From NCBI RefSeq assembly GCF_001983935.1, contig NZ_CP017641.1, positions 5,985,001 to 6,049,000 on the forward strand: a DNA stretch of 64,000 bases. Direction: 5' to 3'. The notes beneath the pieces are model-generated. The model did not search any database. It was not told the origin of the DNA and was given only the letters and a program-made list of their open reading frames with translations. Numbering within the stretch: position 1 is the first letter of the stretch; every line of letters begins with the position of its first letter. Shown in pieces: positions 10,301 to 19,857 of this stretch. The position numbers and the translations under genes are program-made. This DNA comes from Fuerstiella marisgermanici. GTDB taxonomy: Bacteria; Planctomycetota; Planctomycetia; Planctomycetales; Planctomycetaceae.

Positions 10301-13300
10301 GACGGGCTAACGAGCGCCACGTCAAGGTCCGGGATGAACCCATGCTGCAGCGTGATGGAAACGTCTACATCTGTGACTCGTGAAATTTGGTCGACGAGCG
10401 TAATGTGCGACAGCGTGACATCACGATCTGTAATCGGCACGGGAGTCGTCACCTGACCAAACGTGGATTCAGGAACGGTAAACGGACCGTCCACATCCGA
10501 TCGGAAGATGCGAATTTGGTTGGGAAGCAGCCCGTCCGTTTCAGCAACCTCAGACGGCATGATTTCGACACCCACCTGCTCGGCATCCGTCACCGTGACG
10601 ATGGTCGCATCCGAAACATAGTTATCCGCCGTCCCCGTGATTGTGACCAGCTGCGCGCCATCCAGGATGTTGTCGTCGATCACATCGATTGGCACCGACA
10701 CTGATGCCTGCCCAACAGGAATCTCCACCTCGATAGGCACCTGCAGCTCGGTGAGATCGTCTGAGGTCAGCCTGACGATTACGGGGCCGGTTGGAAGCGT
10801 TGAATGGCGGCCAAAGCTGGAGAATGTTGTCTTTGCGTCGACAGTGACGTCAACGGCAAACTGACTTGCGTCATCTACGAATATCGCATCTCGAGGCCCA
10901 ATGATCACGACACCATTGGTATCCGAGATAATGACTTCTTTACTGATGTTGGTATCCACGTCAGCAACGTTGGCCAGGCCGAGGCTGGACGCATCGAGAG
11001 TTGCGATCGTGGTACCGTCCGCATCAAAGATCACGACCGAACCATTGGGGCCACCGCCGAGAATATGACCTTCTTCGTCAACTGAGATCGCATTCACCAC
11101 TGCATCTAATTGGATGTTCCGTTCGAAAATCAGCGTCTCGGGATCGTAAACGGAAATCTGAGTCCCGTTTTCCACAAGGCCATAAAGCAGCTGGTCATTG
11201 ATACCAATGGACACGTCGCGGAAACTCAATTCCTGAGCCACAAGTCCTGGTACATCGCCGCCCGCAATTTCAGCGTTTCTGAAAGGGCTAAAGCCCGAGA
11301 AATCGTGAGGAACCCCGTCGATGACAACGGTGTTCAAATCAAGATCGACAGGGACGCCTGTGCGATCGAAGACTCGAATCAAATTATCGTTGGGGTCGAA
11401 TGGGTCGTCTACGTTCAGGTAAATCAACTGGTTAAGTACCGTGCCATCGCGGGATACGTCGTTCATCCCTTCAATGCCGGACGAGCGGAAGAAAGTTGAA
11501 ATGGACGCACCATCGCCTGTCGCGAACGAATTAACGACCCGACCGGTCAGCGGGTTGACCATGTACACGCGATTGTTACCGAAACCTCCGCCAATTGTAC
11601 CTGGATACCCATGGAACAGTAACACGTCTGGGTTACCGAGCGTCCCGTCGCCCTTCAGCGACCCTGTTGCTGGCCCAATGACAATACTGTTAAGAGAGTC
11701 GACTGGAATTAGTCCGCTGGCGAACTGACGATTCGCAGGGTTGTACGATTGGATCACACGATTAAAGGCAAAAGTCGAGCTATAGAACGGAATGTTGAAG
11801 TAGATCAAATCGTTCAACACCGTCATACCAATTTCTTCAAACGAGAAGAAAAAGCCCGAGCCCGCCAGCGGGATGGAGTGGACTTCCAGAATTTCGCCGG
11901 TATCCGGATTCAACTTCTGCAATTCGACCAGTGACGATGCCGACGTTGTGCGGTCAAACAAAGCCCAAAGATTGTTGCCGTCGAATGTGATTGCCTCCAG
12001 CGTGTTGAATGTCGAAAGCGTCGGCGTAGGCGTCAGCGTGCGGACAATCTCGCCGGTCACCGCGTGCGCTTCTACGATGCGATTGCTTTCGTGATAGAAC
12101 AGCCGTGATCCCACGGAACTGTCAGCAAATCGCACGACTTCGCCAGTCAGCGTGTTGACTCGAACAATCCCGCGTTCGTCGCCATCGAAGGACTCAAGGT
12201 CGGTCAAGAAGATATAGTCGCCCACAGATGCCAACCCGCCGACCGTTTCATCGGCTGACGTGTTCGCTGATAGCCCCGGCTCAGCAAAATGATCCCATGT
12301 GCCCAGAGTCACATTGTAAACGGACAGGAACACTCTGCCTGTACCGTTGTAAACAGCCACGTTGCCATCCTGCAGCACGAGGATGTCATGGACAATTTCG
12401 CCAGCAGGACGCCCTGTACCACCCGGCCATTCCACGGGAATGGTGCGGATCACAGCTCCGGATGGATCACGTTCCTGAATACTGTCACCGGCCGCGATCC
12501 AATGGTTAGCCGCGTCAATATCCGTGTTGCTACGCGTCACCGTCAGTACGGCACCGCCCGGCCCAGCGTTTTCCTTAACAGGATCAGGATTCACGGTGGC
12601 TGAAATCGTCTCGTGATCGCGAACCTTCAGTCTCACTTCGCTGTTTAGCTTGCCACCGACGAACGCCTGAACCGTCACATTCTGGTCGCCGTCCAGAACG
12701 CTGTCATCGACAGCTGTGACGTCAAACAATACAAACGTCTGACCAGGCGGAATCACGACCTGCTGAGGGACAATCAGCTCCGACGTATCGGTGCTTTGCA
12801 ACTGCACTGTCAACGAACTTGATGCGGGCTGACCCTGTGGTCGGTCCACGCGACCAATGCCCACCACGACGTTGTCATTTTCCGAGATGGATTCCACGCG
12901 CGGTTGCGTGGGGTCCGGCTGGAACGAAACGACGGCTGGCGTTCCATCCACGCCCTTCATCGTAATTGTGTACTGCCCAACGTTGCCATACTCACTCGCA
13001 CCAGTGTTGAGGTCCCGAATGTTCGAGACACTAATGTAGTACTGCCCCGCCGGAATCGTCTCAACGATCGTCGCTTTCAGACTTGCCGGACTCGCATCGT
13101 TGGGGTTGGGGGTCAGAGGAAAATCGCCATCGGAATTCACCAGCACGAGCGAGTCGGCAACGTTGCGATACAACCTGATCACCGGATCGAAGTTGGCACC
13201 CGGATTAGTGATACCAGGAACCGGATTGCCTAGTGAGTCTACGGTCAGGTCGAGGCCCGTGATGCTGATTTCAGCCGTCGCTTCCACCGTGCGGAAGGTA

Positions 13301-15189
13301 AACCAGTCCTGGTCGTCCTGCTGCTCAATGATGCCCGTCAGAACTTCGTCACCCTGAGTCACGTTGATGGCTGCCGCCGTGGCAAACCCGTTGCCCTGAA
13401 CATCGCGACGAAACGAGATGCGGTTCTGAGTGTTGGTGATGATCCCTATCGGATCCTGAATGGGATTGCCTGCGGTTGAACCTGGCCCCTGTAGAAACAC
13501 GTCTCGAAGACTGGAAACCGAATCACCGCCAATCGGGCCATAAGCCGGAAGGCCAGCCACGCGGTTGCCTGTATTGGCATCAATATACGTTTCGATTCCC
13601 ATCGATTTCGCGATGGTCGCGCTGATCTCCAGCGCGGTTTCCTTTGGTGACGTGAAGGTGTCCGAGAACACAACAGCGTTATTGTCGTCCCCACCGGAGT
13701 TGAACGTATTCAGTTCCGCAAAACCGGTTCCGAGCGGTGTGACCTGCCATGAACCATCACCACCGATGGCGACCAGAATTCCTTCGCGGTCACGATACAC
13801 AAATGGGTCGGAAGTCGTGACGTTTACGTCGAATGGTGCAAAGTCCTCGGCCACGCGTGCCCAGATCTCTTCAATCTGTGCGGTCTCTTCGGCAGAAAAA
13901 GACGTGCGGTCGCCGTCGGTATCGTAAACAGGCACGTAAAACGGCCGGTCAATGCCGTCTGCACGTTGAGCGAGTACTTCAGGGTTAGACACGACGTGAC
14001 CGTTGAAATCCAGAAACAGATTCACCGGTGCGCTTGGGTTACTCTGCTGCGGCGCGACCGGTAGTGCAGAACCGGTATCGATGCCATCCATCGTGATCGT
14101 GTACTCACCGAGATTGCCGTATTCGCCGCGGTTTGAGACCTCAATAAAATATCGCCCGGCGGCAAGGCTGGTCGAAATGCTTGCCGAAAGGCTGTTCGCC
14201 GGATCATCCTCCGCGACCAGTGTTCCGTTCGCATCAAAGATTCGCAGCACAGGATCAAGGTTGGCCCCCGGATTGGCCGCACCGAAAGAATTGCCCGTGA
14301 TTGCCGAAGCGCGCGTGGTTAAATCCAATACATTGATATTGATCGTAGCTGTGCCAGCGGCCGCTGTGCTGAATGTGAACACGTCCGTGTCATCATTTCG
14401 CTCAATCACACCGCGGATCGATTCGATGTTTGCTGTCGTAGCCACGTTTGTGGCCGTCGCAATCGAATTCCCATGATCATCAGCGGCAAAGACGATGCTG
14501 TTTGCAGTTTTCGTGATGATGGAAAGGTCGTCCTGGCCTCCGTTGTCCGACCAGATATCCCGCTCACCGGTGGCAAACAGTGGTGCATTATCGACACGAC
14601 GAATCGCAGGACTCGTGCCGACAAATGTGAGGCCGACGGCGCGACCAATCGCCCGGCTGGCTCGGTAAGCGATATCTCGGCCGAGATCCTGGTAATTCGT
14701 TGTAATGGAATCGGCACCGCCGCCATCGCCGACAGTCACGACGTTCTCAGCTGCAGCACCACTCCATTCATCCAGGGTGGCCGTGATGTCCGTGTCATTT
14801 GCACCAATGACGACTCGTAAAGCATTACCGTTCTGGAACGATAGATTCGGGTCAACCAGATCGGCCGCGCGCACTTCAATATCGAACGGCGCCAGATCTT
14901 CAGACACGCGCAAGAAGATCTCTTCAATCTTTTCCAATTCCAGATTGGAAAACGTGCCGTCGTGCTGAGCATCCATGCTGAAGGCCTGCGTGCTGCCATG
15001 ACCATCGAAGTCAAGGTACACGAGGTCAGGCGCGCCTGGCCGACTGATGAGAAAGTCGGGAATATTGGTCAGCAGCAACCGTTCTTCCAACGCCTCTGTG
15101 GTCGTCGCTCGCTGAAGATTGCGACGCGACTTGCGCGTTTGTGAACGCGAATTACGGAAACCTGCGAGCAGAGATTGCAGTACTGCCAT
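7321..15189 (-). CDS. Giant secreted multidomain protein with two inactive metallopeptidase-like domains (2622 aa)
   Basis: The N-terminus is basic (residues 1-29) and followed by EALEERLLLT (32-41), the planctomycete export-type motif of very large secreted proteins. Two copies follow of a domain related to planctomycete secreted zinc metallopeptidases (about 55-230 and 388-590), each with a pre-peptidase C-terminal (PPC) domain. The zinc motif, SHExGHxLGL in active relatives as I recall them, reads SRAIGRAVGL (178-187) and SATIAKSMGI (523-532), so both look dead. Next come Calx-beta-like repeats (DSxxDGxQxVTI motifs), a ~430-residue WD/NHL-like stretch, a proprotein convertase P-domain, more Calx-beta-like repeats and about five fibronectin-III-like repeats (YDLWVND, YWVRAYDD). 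The C-terminus LGLGLITGGRIRRRQ is hydrophobic then Arg-rich, a possible sorting tail. Probably cell-surface adhesion or scaffolding; monocistronic. Confidence 0.85.
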   Translation of the reverse strand: MAVLQSLLAGFRNSRSQTRKSRRNLQRATTTEALEERLLLTNIPDFLISRPGAPDLVYLDFDGHGSTQAFSMDAQHDGTFSNLELEKIEEIFLRVSEDLAPFDIEVRAADLVDPNLSFQNGNALRVVIGANDTDITATLDEWSGAAAENVVTVGDGGGADSITTNYQDLGRDIAYRASRAIGRAVGLTFVGTSPAIRRVDNAPLFATGERDIWSDNGGQDDLSIITKTANSIVFAADDHGNSIATATNVATTANIESIRGVIERNDDTDVFTFSTAAAGTATININVLDLTTRASAITGNSFGAANPGANLDPVLRIFDANGTLVAEDDPANSLSASISTSLAAGRYFIEVSNRGEYGNLGEYTITMDGIDTGSALPVAPQQSNPSAPVNLFLDFNGHVVSNPEVLAQRADGIDRPFYVPVYDTDGDRTSFSAEETAQIEEIWARVAEDFAPFDVNVTTSDPFVYRDREGILVAIGGDGSWQVTPLGTGFAELNTFNSGGDDNNAVVFSDTFTSPKETALEISATIAKSMGIETYIDANTGNRVAGLPAYGPIGGDSVSSLRDVFLQGPGSTAGNPIQDPIGIITNTQNRISFRRDVQGNGFATAAAINVTQGDEVLTGIIEQQDDQDWFTFRTVEATAEISITGLDLTVDSLGNPVPGITNPGANFDPVIRLYRNVADSLVLVNSDGDFPLTPNPNDASPASLKATIVETIPAGQYYISVSNIRDLNTGASEYGNVGQYTITMKGVDGTPAVVSFQPDPTQPRVESISENDNVVVGIGRVDRPQGQPASSSLTVQLQSTDTSELIVPQQVVIPPGQTFVLFDVTAVDDSVLDGDQNVTVQAFVGGKLNSEVRLKVRDHETISATVNPDPVKENAGPGGAVLTVTRSNTDIDAANHWIAAGDSIQERDPSGAVIRTIPVEWPGGTGRPAGEIVHDILVLQDGNVAVYNGTGRVFLSVYNVTLGTWDHFAEPGLSANTSADETVGGLASVGDYIFLTDLESFDGDERGIVRVNTLTGEVVRFADSSVGSRLFYHESNRIVEAHAVTGEIVRTLTPTPTLSTFNTLEAITFDGNNLWALFDRTTSASSLVELQKLNPDTGEILEVHSIPLAGSGFFFSFEEIGMTVLNDLIYFNIPFYSSTFAFNRVIQSYNPANRQFASGLIPVDSLNSIVIGPATGSLKGDGTLGNPDVLLFHGYPGTIGGGFGNNRVYMVNPLTGRVVNSFATGDGASISTFFRSSGIEGMNDVSRDGTVLNQLIYLNVDDPFDPNDNLIRVFDRTGVPVDLDLNTVVIDGVPHDFSGFSPFRNAEIAGGDVPGLVAQELSFRDVSIGINDQLLYGLVENGTQISVYDPETLIFERNIQLDAVVNAISVDEEGHILGGGPNGSVVIFDADGTTIATLDASSLGLANVADVDTNISKEVIISDTNGVVIIGPRDAIFVDDASQFAVDVTVDAKTTFSSFGRHSTLPTGPVIVRLTSDDLTELQVPIEVEIPVGQASVSVPIDVIDDNILDGAQLVTITGTADNYVSDATIVTVTDAEQVGVEIMPSEVAETDGLLPNQIRIFRSDVDGPFTVPESTFGQVTTPVPITDRDVTLSHITLVDQISRVTDVDVSITLQHGFIPDLDVALVSPSGTRVQLFADLGSNETNMTGTIFDDEAATRIRDGVAPYTGRFIPRELLSKFDGEDPSGTWTLEVVDDNVTDVGTLLSWSLDIDTVGISETRVTLISSDPSEATVTTTTVVIPAAREEVYVDLTAIDDSIVDGTQTVTISIDTMNLVGFDPGMDTVDVTDVETLQISLDTLVVSEGDGPNAISGTITRSDSDMSQPLIVTLVSSDTSELAVASPIVIPIGEATASFTIDAIDDFDFDGDQSVTIEASAPGYISTTSDEITVTDQEPRLALTTLTPDVAEDAGTITISLSRLDANDLSQPLTVTLVSSDLTELTVPTTLIIGIGQVSTTFTATIVEDTLLDGPQTVKITAADQNVANPAVNSGTLDIVVEDAEFISITVPAGQNSFLENAGDNVTTGTVSVSSLGHTQPIIVSLTNSDPTEISIPTEVLIPVGATSATFQINAVNDSVIDRDQSVTVTGTSVGYRNGVLNLTVQDHEPPIPVGPESVVEDPTPTISWDPVGGATRYDLWVNDVSRGIVQLFRLDNIPATQTSFTPTQELGVGRYRYWVRAYDDLEQPGFWSDPYDFRIRTRPQMVSPTNQSFVASATFPEISWTTVVDTDRYDLWVNNLSTGESQVIRETNLQTTSFASQANLPGGTYRAWVRASVQDDVYTANNGDVPAFVDGFWSTPITFTVLSSPTNVRPSGATFDRTPTIEWDAVDGAENYYIWITLRNPGETPEVILRDRFVVGTSRTPEMDLENGRYAVWVKAVAADGTESAWSPATEFTVGGRPDIVSPVDESTTSSTPTFLWTSVAGADRYEFWMDRTDVAQSKVVYNDSVQTTSLAITSPLASGTYRVWIRAISEMGERSFWSKPVDITVASSDIKSPAIELPSTSGTLLTNVPVASTPETGDERYEVAPTVSDEMLIPTETVTATEAAEVAGPSTEVADDVVFDAGEVVDAVMADLATSDWWTGESKTTEQEASSPQFAAALGLGLITGGRIRRRQGDRRTDDEG

Positions 15190-16097
15190 GAAAATTTATC
15201 CTCTTCAGACTCAACGGATCGTCTATCGATCTCGCGAGTGAACCGGGCTAAACACCCCAACGATCACGTTCTCTAACGGACTCACAGTTATCAAACCTGA
15301 GTCACCAGGCCGAATCCAGTGCGTTTCCTGAGCGACTTCGTCGTTCCCGGGAAACTCACGGAAGTTGTTCCTACAGCTGTCAACAAATCCACCGCCCGCA
15401 CCCATTTCCGGCCTGAATCGTGTCAGACTGCGGTGCGGATCGCCACTTCTGGCCGTCTTTTCTGATGACACGGACCCGGTCATCAACGACGCAATCAAAC
15501 GGCAGAACCAACACGAACCCACACACCTAAACATCTGTTCAGGCATATTTGCGCAGGGCGAGCGGACGGCCTTCACCCTGTCCTTCGTTTCTCGACTTTT
15601 CAGGTGCCGGAAGGAAACCGGCATTCTGAACCCTGCTTCGCGTACGCAAAATTCCTGTCGGTTGATCCGAATGCCCGAAGTTTGACAACCAGCGAATCAC
15701 CAGAATTGGCCGGAAAACGCAGTCACCTCGACCGCCCGTTGCTAAATGGCACTCCGTTTGACGATTAGGCCGAATCTGAGGGCGAGGCAAACGCGATTGG
15801 CTGATTTGGCCTTATCCGGTTGCCTTCGAAGCATTTAGGTAACGTGGGAATCTCCGTTTTTTTCTGTTGGCGGGCCGTTTTGAGTTGAGGAATACAAGCA
15901 ATACCGTGAGCCTACGGCTGCCTGTCGTGTCAGTCCGAAGCATGGGTTCCGTCACGGCGAAATGTCGTGAACTTTATGAGCCACAAGGCAATTCAAAGCG
16001 CGATTTCGAGGCAACATCCCCCAATTCCGGGCCAAATGCGATCTGACATCGCCACTGGCCGATTCCTGGTTTTCCTTCCGAACGGCAATCCCACTTC
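15190..16097. other. Long intergenic region between divergent giant gene and hisS
   Basis: 908 bases with no supportable gene. Short open frames are present on both strands but have no signal peptide, family motif or ribosome binding site, and overlap one another. The region should contain the divergent promoters and possibly a long leader for the 7.9 kb gene. I saw no strong terminator or recognisable riboswitch. Confidence 0.5.
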
Positions 16098-17426
16098 GTG
16101 TCTAGCAACAAGAAAATCAAGCCCCAAACACTTCGTGGCTTCCGGGATTTCCTACCGGACCAAATGATGGCGCGAGAACATCTGATCGATACTGCTCGGC
16201 AGGTGTATCGCAGCTATGGATTCGCCCCCATTGATACGCCCGCCCTGGAATATGCAGAAGTACTGCTGGGCAAAGGTGGTGAAGAATCGGACAAGCAGGT
16301 CTTCCGGTTCACCGATCAAGGCGATCGCGACGTCGCTATGAGGTTCGACCTGACCGTCCCGCTGGCCCGGTATTCGGCTCAGCACATCCAGGAATTAGGC
16401 ACACCGTTTCGCCGCTATCACATCGGCCCCGTCTGGCGGGGCGAACGCCCCGCGCGAGGTCGATATCGCGAATTTATGCAGTGCGACTTCGACACCATCG
16501 GCAGCGACAGCAACGCGACCGACATCGAAACTCTGATGGTAATCCACGATCTGTTCGAAAAAATCGGCATCGAACGTTTCACGATTCGTGTCAACAACCG
16601 TCGCGTGCTTAACGGCCTGCTGGAAAAGAACGACCTGCTGCAGCATGCGTCCGGAATCCTGCGAGCCCTGGACAAGCTGGACAAAATCGGGCGAGACAAG
16701 GTCGTCGCCGAAATGGTCGAACAGGTTGGCATTTCAGAAGCGCAGGCTGGCAACGTGCTGGACATGGCGATGCTAACCGGCACACCTGACGAAATTCTCA
16801 CTTCACTGGATGGCATGCTGCAAGGAAGCGAAACGGGCGAAACCGGGTTGAGCAACCTGCAGGAGTTATTTGGCACGATTCGAACGTGCGGCCTGCCTCA
16901 GGACCGAGTTACCCTTGACGTTTCGATCGCCCGCGGTCTGAATTACTACACCGGCACTATCTACGAAACCTTCCTTGGTGACTTGCCCGGCATCGGCAGC
17001 GTGTGTTCCGGCGGGCGCTACGACAACCTGGCCCAGCTCTTCACATCGCAGAAGCTGCCAGGCGTGGGCGCAAGTCTGGGCGTTGACCGCATGCTGGCCG
17101 CCATGGAGGAACTCGGCATGACGGAAAAGGCGACAACGCCGGCCCCCGTCCTGGTGACGATGTTCGAACGTGAACGAGCGGCAGACTACATGCAAATCGC
17201 CAGAACGCTGCGGCAGGCGGGAATCGGTGCTGAAGTCTTTCCCGAAGCGAAGGGGATTGGCAAGCAGATGAAGTATGCCAATCGCAAAGGCTTTCAAGTC
17301 GCGTTGATTGCAGGCACCGACGAATTTGCCAGCGGGACATGGCAGGTCAAGGGACTCGTCGATGGCTCGCAGCAGCAGGTCGCCACGGAACAGGTTGTGG
17401 CAACGATTGAGGCGCTAATCCGCTAA
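16098..17426 (+). CDS. hisS: Histidine--tRNA ligase
   Basis: 442 residues starting with GTG at 16098 (MSSNKKIKPQTLRGFRDFLP); no ATG fits upstream and the TLRGFRDFLP motif is the conserved N-terminus of HisRS. Class II motifs are present: motif 2 around IGPVWRGERPARGRYREF (residues 109-126), the HisA signature ARGLNYYTGTIYE (277-289) and motif 3 ASLGVDRMLAAM. The C-terminal anticodon-binding domain begins near PAPVLVTMFE. The enzyme charges tRNA-His. It stands alone; the next gene is convergent. Confidence 0.97.
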   Translation: MSSNKKIKPQTLRGFRDFLPDQMMAREHLIDTARQVYRSYGFAPIDTPALEYAEVLLGKGGEESDKQVFRFTDQGDRDVAMRFDLTVPLARYSAQHIQELGTPFRRYHIGPVWRGERPARGRYREFMQCDFDTIGSDSNATDIETLMVIHDLFEKIGIERFTIRVNNRRVLNGLLEKNDLLQHASGILRALDKLDKIGRDKVVAEMVEQVGISEAQAGNVLDMAMLTGTPDEILTSLDGMLQGSETGETGLSNLQELFGTIRTCGLPQDRVTLDVSIARGLNYYTGTIYETFLGDLPGIGSVCSGGRYDNLAQLFTSQKLPGVGASLGVDRMLAAMEELGMTEKATTPAPVLVTMFERERAADYMQIARTLRQAGIGAEVFPEAKGIGKQMKYANRKGFQVALIAGTDEFASGTWQVKGLVDGSQQQVATEQVVATIEALIR

Positions 17427-17450
17427 CGGAACCGAACAAGCAAAGCCTCG

Positions 17451-18272
17451 TTAACTGCTGGCGCTGCGGTAGTGTCCCAGCGACCACGAAAACACGGCCC
17501 GGGAAATTAACATCCCCACAACGGCCGACATCAACGCCACCAGCATCCAGTGCTTTTGCTCTAGTGTGTCCACGATGACTCGTGCCGGCACGGTCACCAC
17601 CAACAGGATGGGCACGATGTACGAAAACCCAAACTGCAACACTTCACCAGCTTCAAAACGCTGCGAAGCATCTCGCCCGTCGTAAATGCTGCGCGGGTAG
17701 CGAGCGAACACGGTGATATAAAACCAGAAGTCGTACAGGCCCTGATTGCGGCCCAGAAAAATGCTGCTGCATGCCGTTACCACCATCAAAGAATAAAAGA
17801 ACAGCACACCGATCAGCACGAAGGCCAGATACATCACCAACTGCATCACCGAGATCGGTTCACCAATTCGGTACAGCGATCGGATCAGCAATCCCAGGGC
17901 CAACGCCACCTGGCTTAACATCGCCAGGTTGACTCGTTCCAGCGACACCAGAAATTGAGTGTCCAGCGGTTTCACCAAAGCGAAGTCCAGCCTCCCGGTG
18001 CGAATCTGCTCGCTGAGGTTCGCGCAATTTGGCATGAAAAACGTCTCGACAATGCCGTTGATCAGCATGCCAGTGGCCATGAACGCAAAATACTGGTCCT
18101 CAGTCCACCCGTTGATCTCCGGGACTTTGCTGTAGATGATCTTGAACAGCGCAATTTGAGCAACAAACCAAAACGCGCGCGTGATGATCTGGATCAGGAA
18201 ATTGCCCTGAAACATCATCTCACGGATCAAAGCATTGCGAAGAAACGTCGCAAAGACGCGGAAGTGGTACAT
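17451..18272 (-). CDS. ABC-2 type permease subunit (COG3694-like)
   Basis: The start at 18272 (MYHFRVFATFLRNALIREMM) matches the family better than an in-frame start 16 codons upstream. The protein is 273 residues with six predicted TM helices (for example IITRAFWFVAQIALFKIIYS and VMYLAFVLIGVLFFYSLMVV) and the family feature RTGRLDFALVKPLDTQF between helices 2 and 3. Such permeases normally pair with a second permease and an ATPase in ABC exporters; neither is in the adjacent genes, so partners are probably elsewhere. Substrate unknown. Confidence 0.85.
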   Translation of the reverse strand: MYHFRVFATFLRNALIREMMFQGNFLIQIITRAFWFVAQIALFKIIYSKVPEINGWTEDQYFAFMATGMLINGIVETFFMPNCANLSEQIRTGRLDFALVKPLDTQFLVSLERVNLAMLSQVALALGLLIRSLYRIGEPISVMQLVMYLAFVLIGVLFFYSLMVVTACSSIFLGRNQGLYDFWFYITVFARYPRSIYDGRDASQRFEAGEVLQFGFSYIVPILLVVTVPARVIVDTLEQKHWMLVALMSAVVGMLISRAVFSWSLGHYRSASS

Positions 18273-18372
18273 GGAAAGCGGAATCGTCCGACATGGCGAA
18301 AGGAATGCGTAGAGACGCATTGTTGCATATCGGGGGCGTGGAAGGCGAGCGGTCAGCGCAACCGAATTTGGT

Positions 18373-19734
18373 TCAGGACTTACCCGCCGGACGCTGACTG
18401 GCGTCGTCGACAGACGACACGGCCGCTTTTGGTGAATTGGACCAATATTCCGGCAACTCTGGTTTTGTGTCGCGGAGAATTTCCACGATGGCTTGACGGT
18501 CCTGTTCTGTCAGGTGAGCGAACTCTTCAGACGTGTCTTCACCGGAAAGCACGTCCCACATCCGCTGCCAGACGTATTCCTTCATACGGGCAGGCAATCC
18601 GTCGAACTGTGCTGAATAAACCAAATAGCTGCACGGATATTTGAACATCCTCGTACGGAAGTCGAGGTCGCGCAGAGATCGTCCTTCGCTGTCATACGGT
18701 CCGACGGACGCAAACTTTTTGGCGAATCCCGATGTGCCAGCAACAGGTTCCGTTAACGGCGCTTCGTCGACCAGTAACAACGCCTCGACCAGATCATCAC
18801 CGGCGCTTTTTATTCGCCGTGCCGTGCTGTCCAGCGGTGTGCCTTCATCATAGCCCAGCGCCTTGTTCATCGTCGCTTCGTAGTGCAACGCCTGTCGCGT
18901 CGCGAAGTTGGCTTTGGTCAGACGGTTATGAACCAGAGTCTGGTGCTCCATGATCATCAGCGCCACGATATCGCTGTAGGGTGTCAGATATTTGTCGACG
19001 TTGAAGCGGTCTTTCAGTTGGCGTACGTTTTGGCCTTCGGGATTCTTAACCGGTTCGGGGACCTCTCGCGTCTTTACCACAAGGTTACCAAGATGCGTTT
19101 GGTCGCCATGAGTTCCCGTGACGTACCAACCGCCCCAGCGATCCTTAAACGGAGTTTTGTGATCGACAACTCGGCTGCCGGCTGAGTACATCGGCTGGCC
19201 GCCAGCATCAACAAACAGCGAACGTGCCAAGTGCCCTGGCACGCCTTCCGTGCGTGATGAACTGTGACAGATCAGGCAGTTGTCGACAGCTCGCTTAAAC
19301 TTCGGTTGCTCGGTCGGCTCCTGCTCAAGCGAATAGAACACGGCACCCAACTGCGGGTCAGCGACGGAGACTTCCATGATATCGCCGTTCTGACAGTATC
19401 CGATATAGACGTCGTCGTTGAAGTAGAGAGCTCGCGGCGTGCGAGGAGCGATGCGCCGCAGTTGCAGGCTGGTTTTCGAAAACACGAGCATCTGAGATTC
19501 GACCGGCACGTCCAGAGCCTTCAGCATAGAAGGCAGATAGCCGAATTCCGGATCGTGAGTCAGCAACGACGGATCCTTCGACAGCCGCGATTGCAGTTCT
19601 GTAATCACGTTGTCCGGCGTGCTCGAACGGTACAAAATCGGAGCTTGCTCGAACTCATCTGCAGCAGGGACCGCTGAAGCAAATACCGTGGCGAACAAGC
19701 TAACGACAGCGGCAAAGGTGGTTGAGTTTCTCAT
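18373..19734 (-). CDS. Secreted protein with one haem-binding CxxCH motif (453 aa)
   Basis: A signal peptide is evident (MRNSTTFAAVVSLFATVFASAVPA, about 24 residues). A single CLICH motif at 153-157 is preceded by KFKRAVDNC, a setting typical of c-type haem attachment. The remainder has no repeat and no second CxxCH, and I do not recognise a named family, although conserved secreted cytochrome-like proteins of this size are common in planctomycetes. It is divergent, 123 bases away, from another single-CxxCH protein (DUF3365-like), suggesting shared control and a redox role. Function otherwise unknown. Confidence 0.8.
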   Translation of the reverse strand: MRNSTTFAAVVSLFATVFASAVPAADEFEQAPILYRSSTPDNVITELQSRLSKDPSLLTHDPEFGYLPSMLKALDVPVESQMLVFSKTSLQLRRIAPRTPRALYFNDDVYIGYCQNGDIMEVSVADPQLGAVFYSLEQEPTEQPKFKRAVDNCLICHSSSRTEGVPGHLARSLFVDAGGQPMYSAGSRVVDHKTPFKDRWGGWYVTGTHGDQTHLGNLVVKTREVPEPVKNPEGQNVRQLKDRFNVDKYLTPYSDIVALMIMEHQTLVHNRLTKANFATRQALHYEATMNKALGYDEGTPLDSTARRIKSAGDDLVEALLLVDEAPLTEPVAGTSGFAKKFASVGPYDSEGRSLRDLDFRTRMFKYPCSYLVYSAQFDGLPARMKEYVWQRMWDVLSGEDTSEEFAHLTEQDRQAIVEILRDTKPELPEYWSNSPKAAVSSVDDASQRPAGKS

Positions 19735-19857
19735 GGCGGGCTCCCGGCGAGCGGTTCGGTTGGTGTCGACTCCCCCAGAATACCGCTTGGATTATCCACG
19801 TCAAGGTGTAGTATTTGCCGGGGAGTGCGATTTCCATCATTTGAGAGGCAAGCCGGA

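Noticed and set aside
7351-14968. Numerous + strand frames of 60-190 codons across the giant gene
   Set aside because: All are antisense shadows of a continuous 2622-codon gene with clear domain content.
15223-15624. 133-codon frame upstream of the giant gene
   Set aside because: No start context, domain or compositional support; overlapped by open frames on the other strand.
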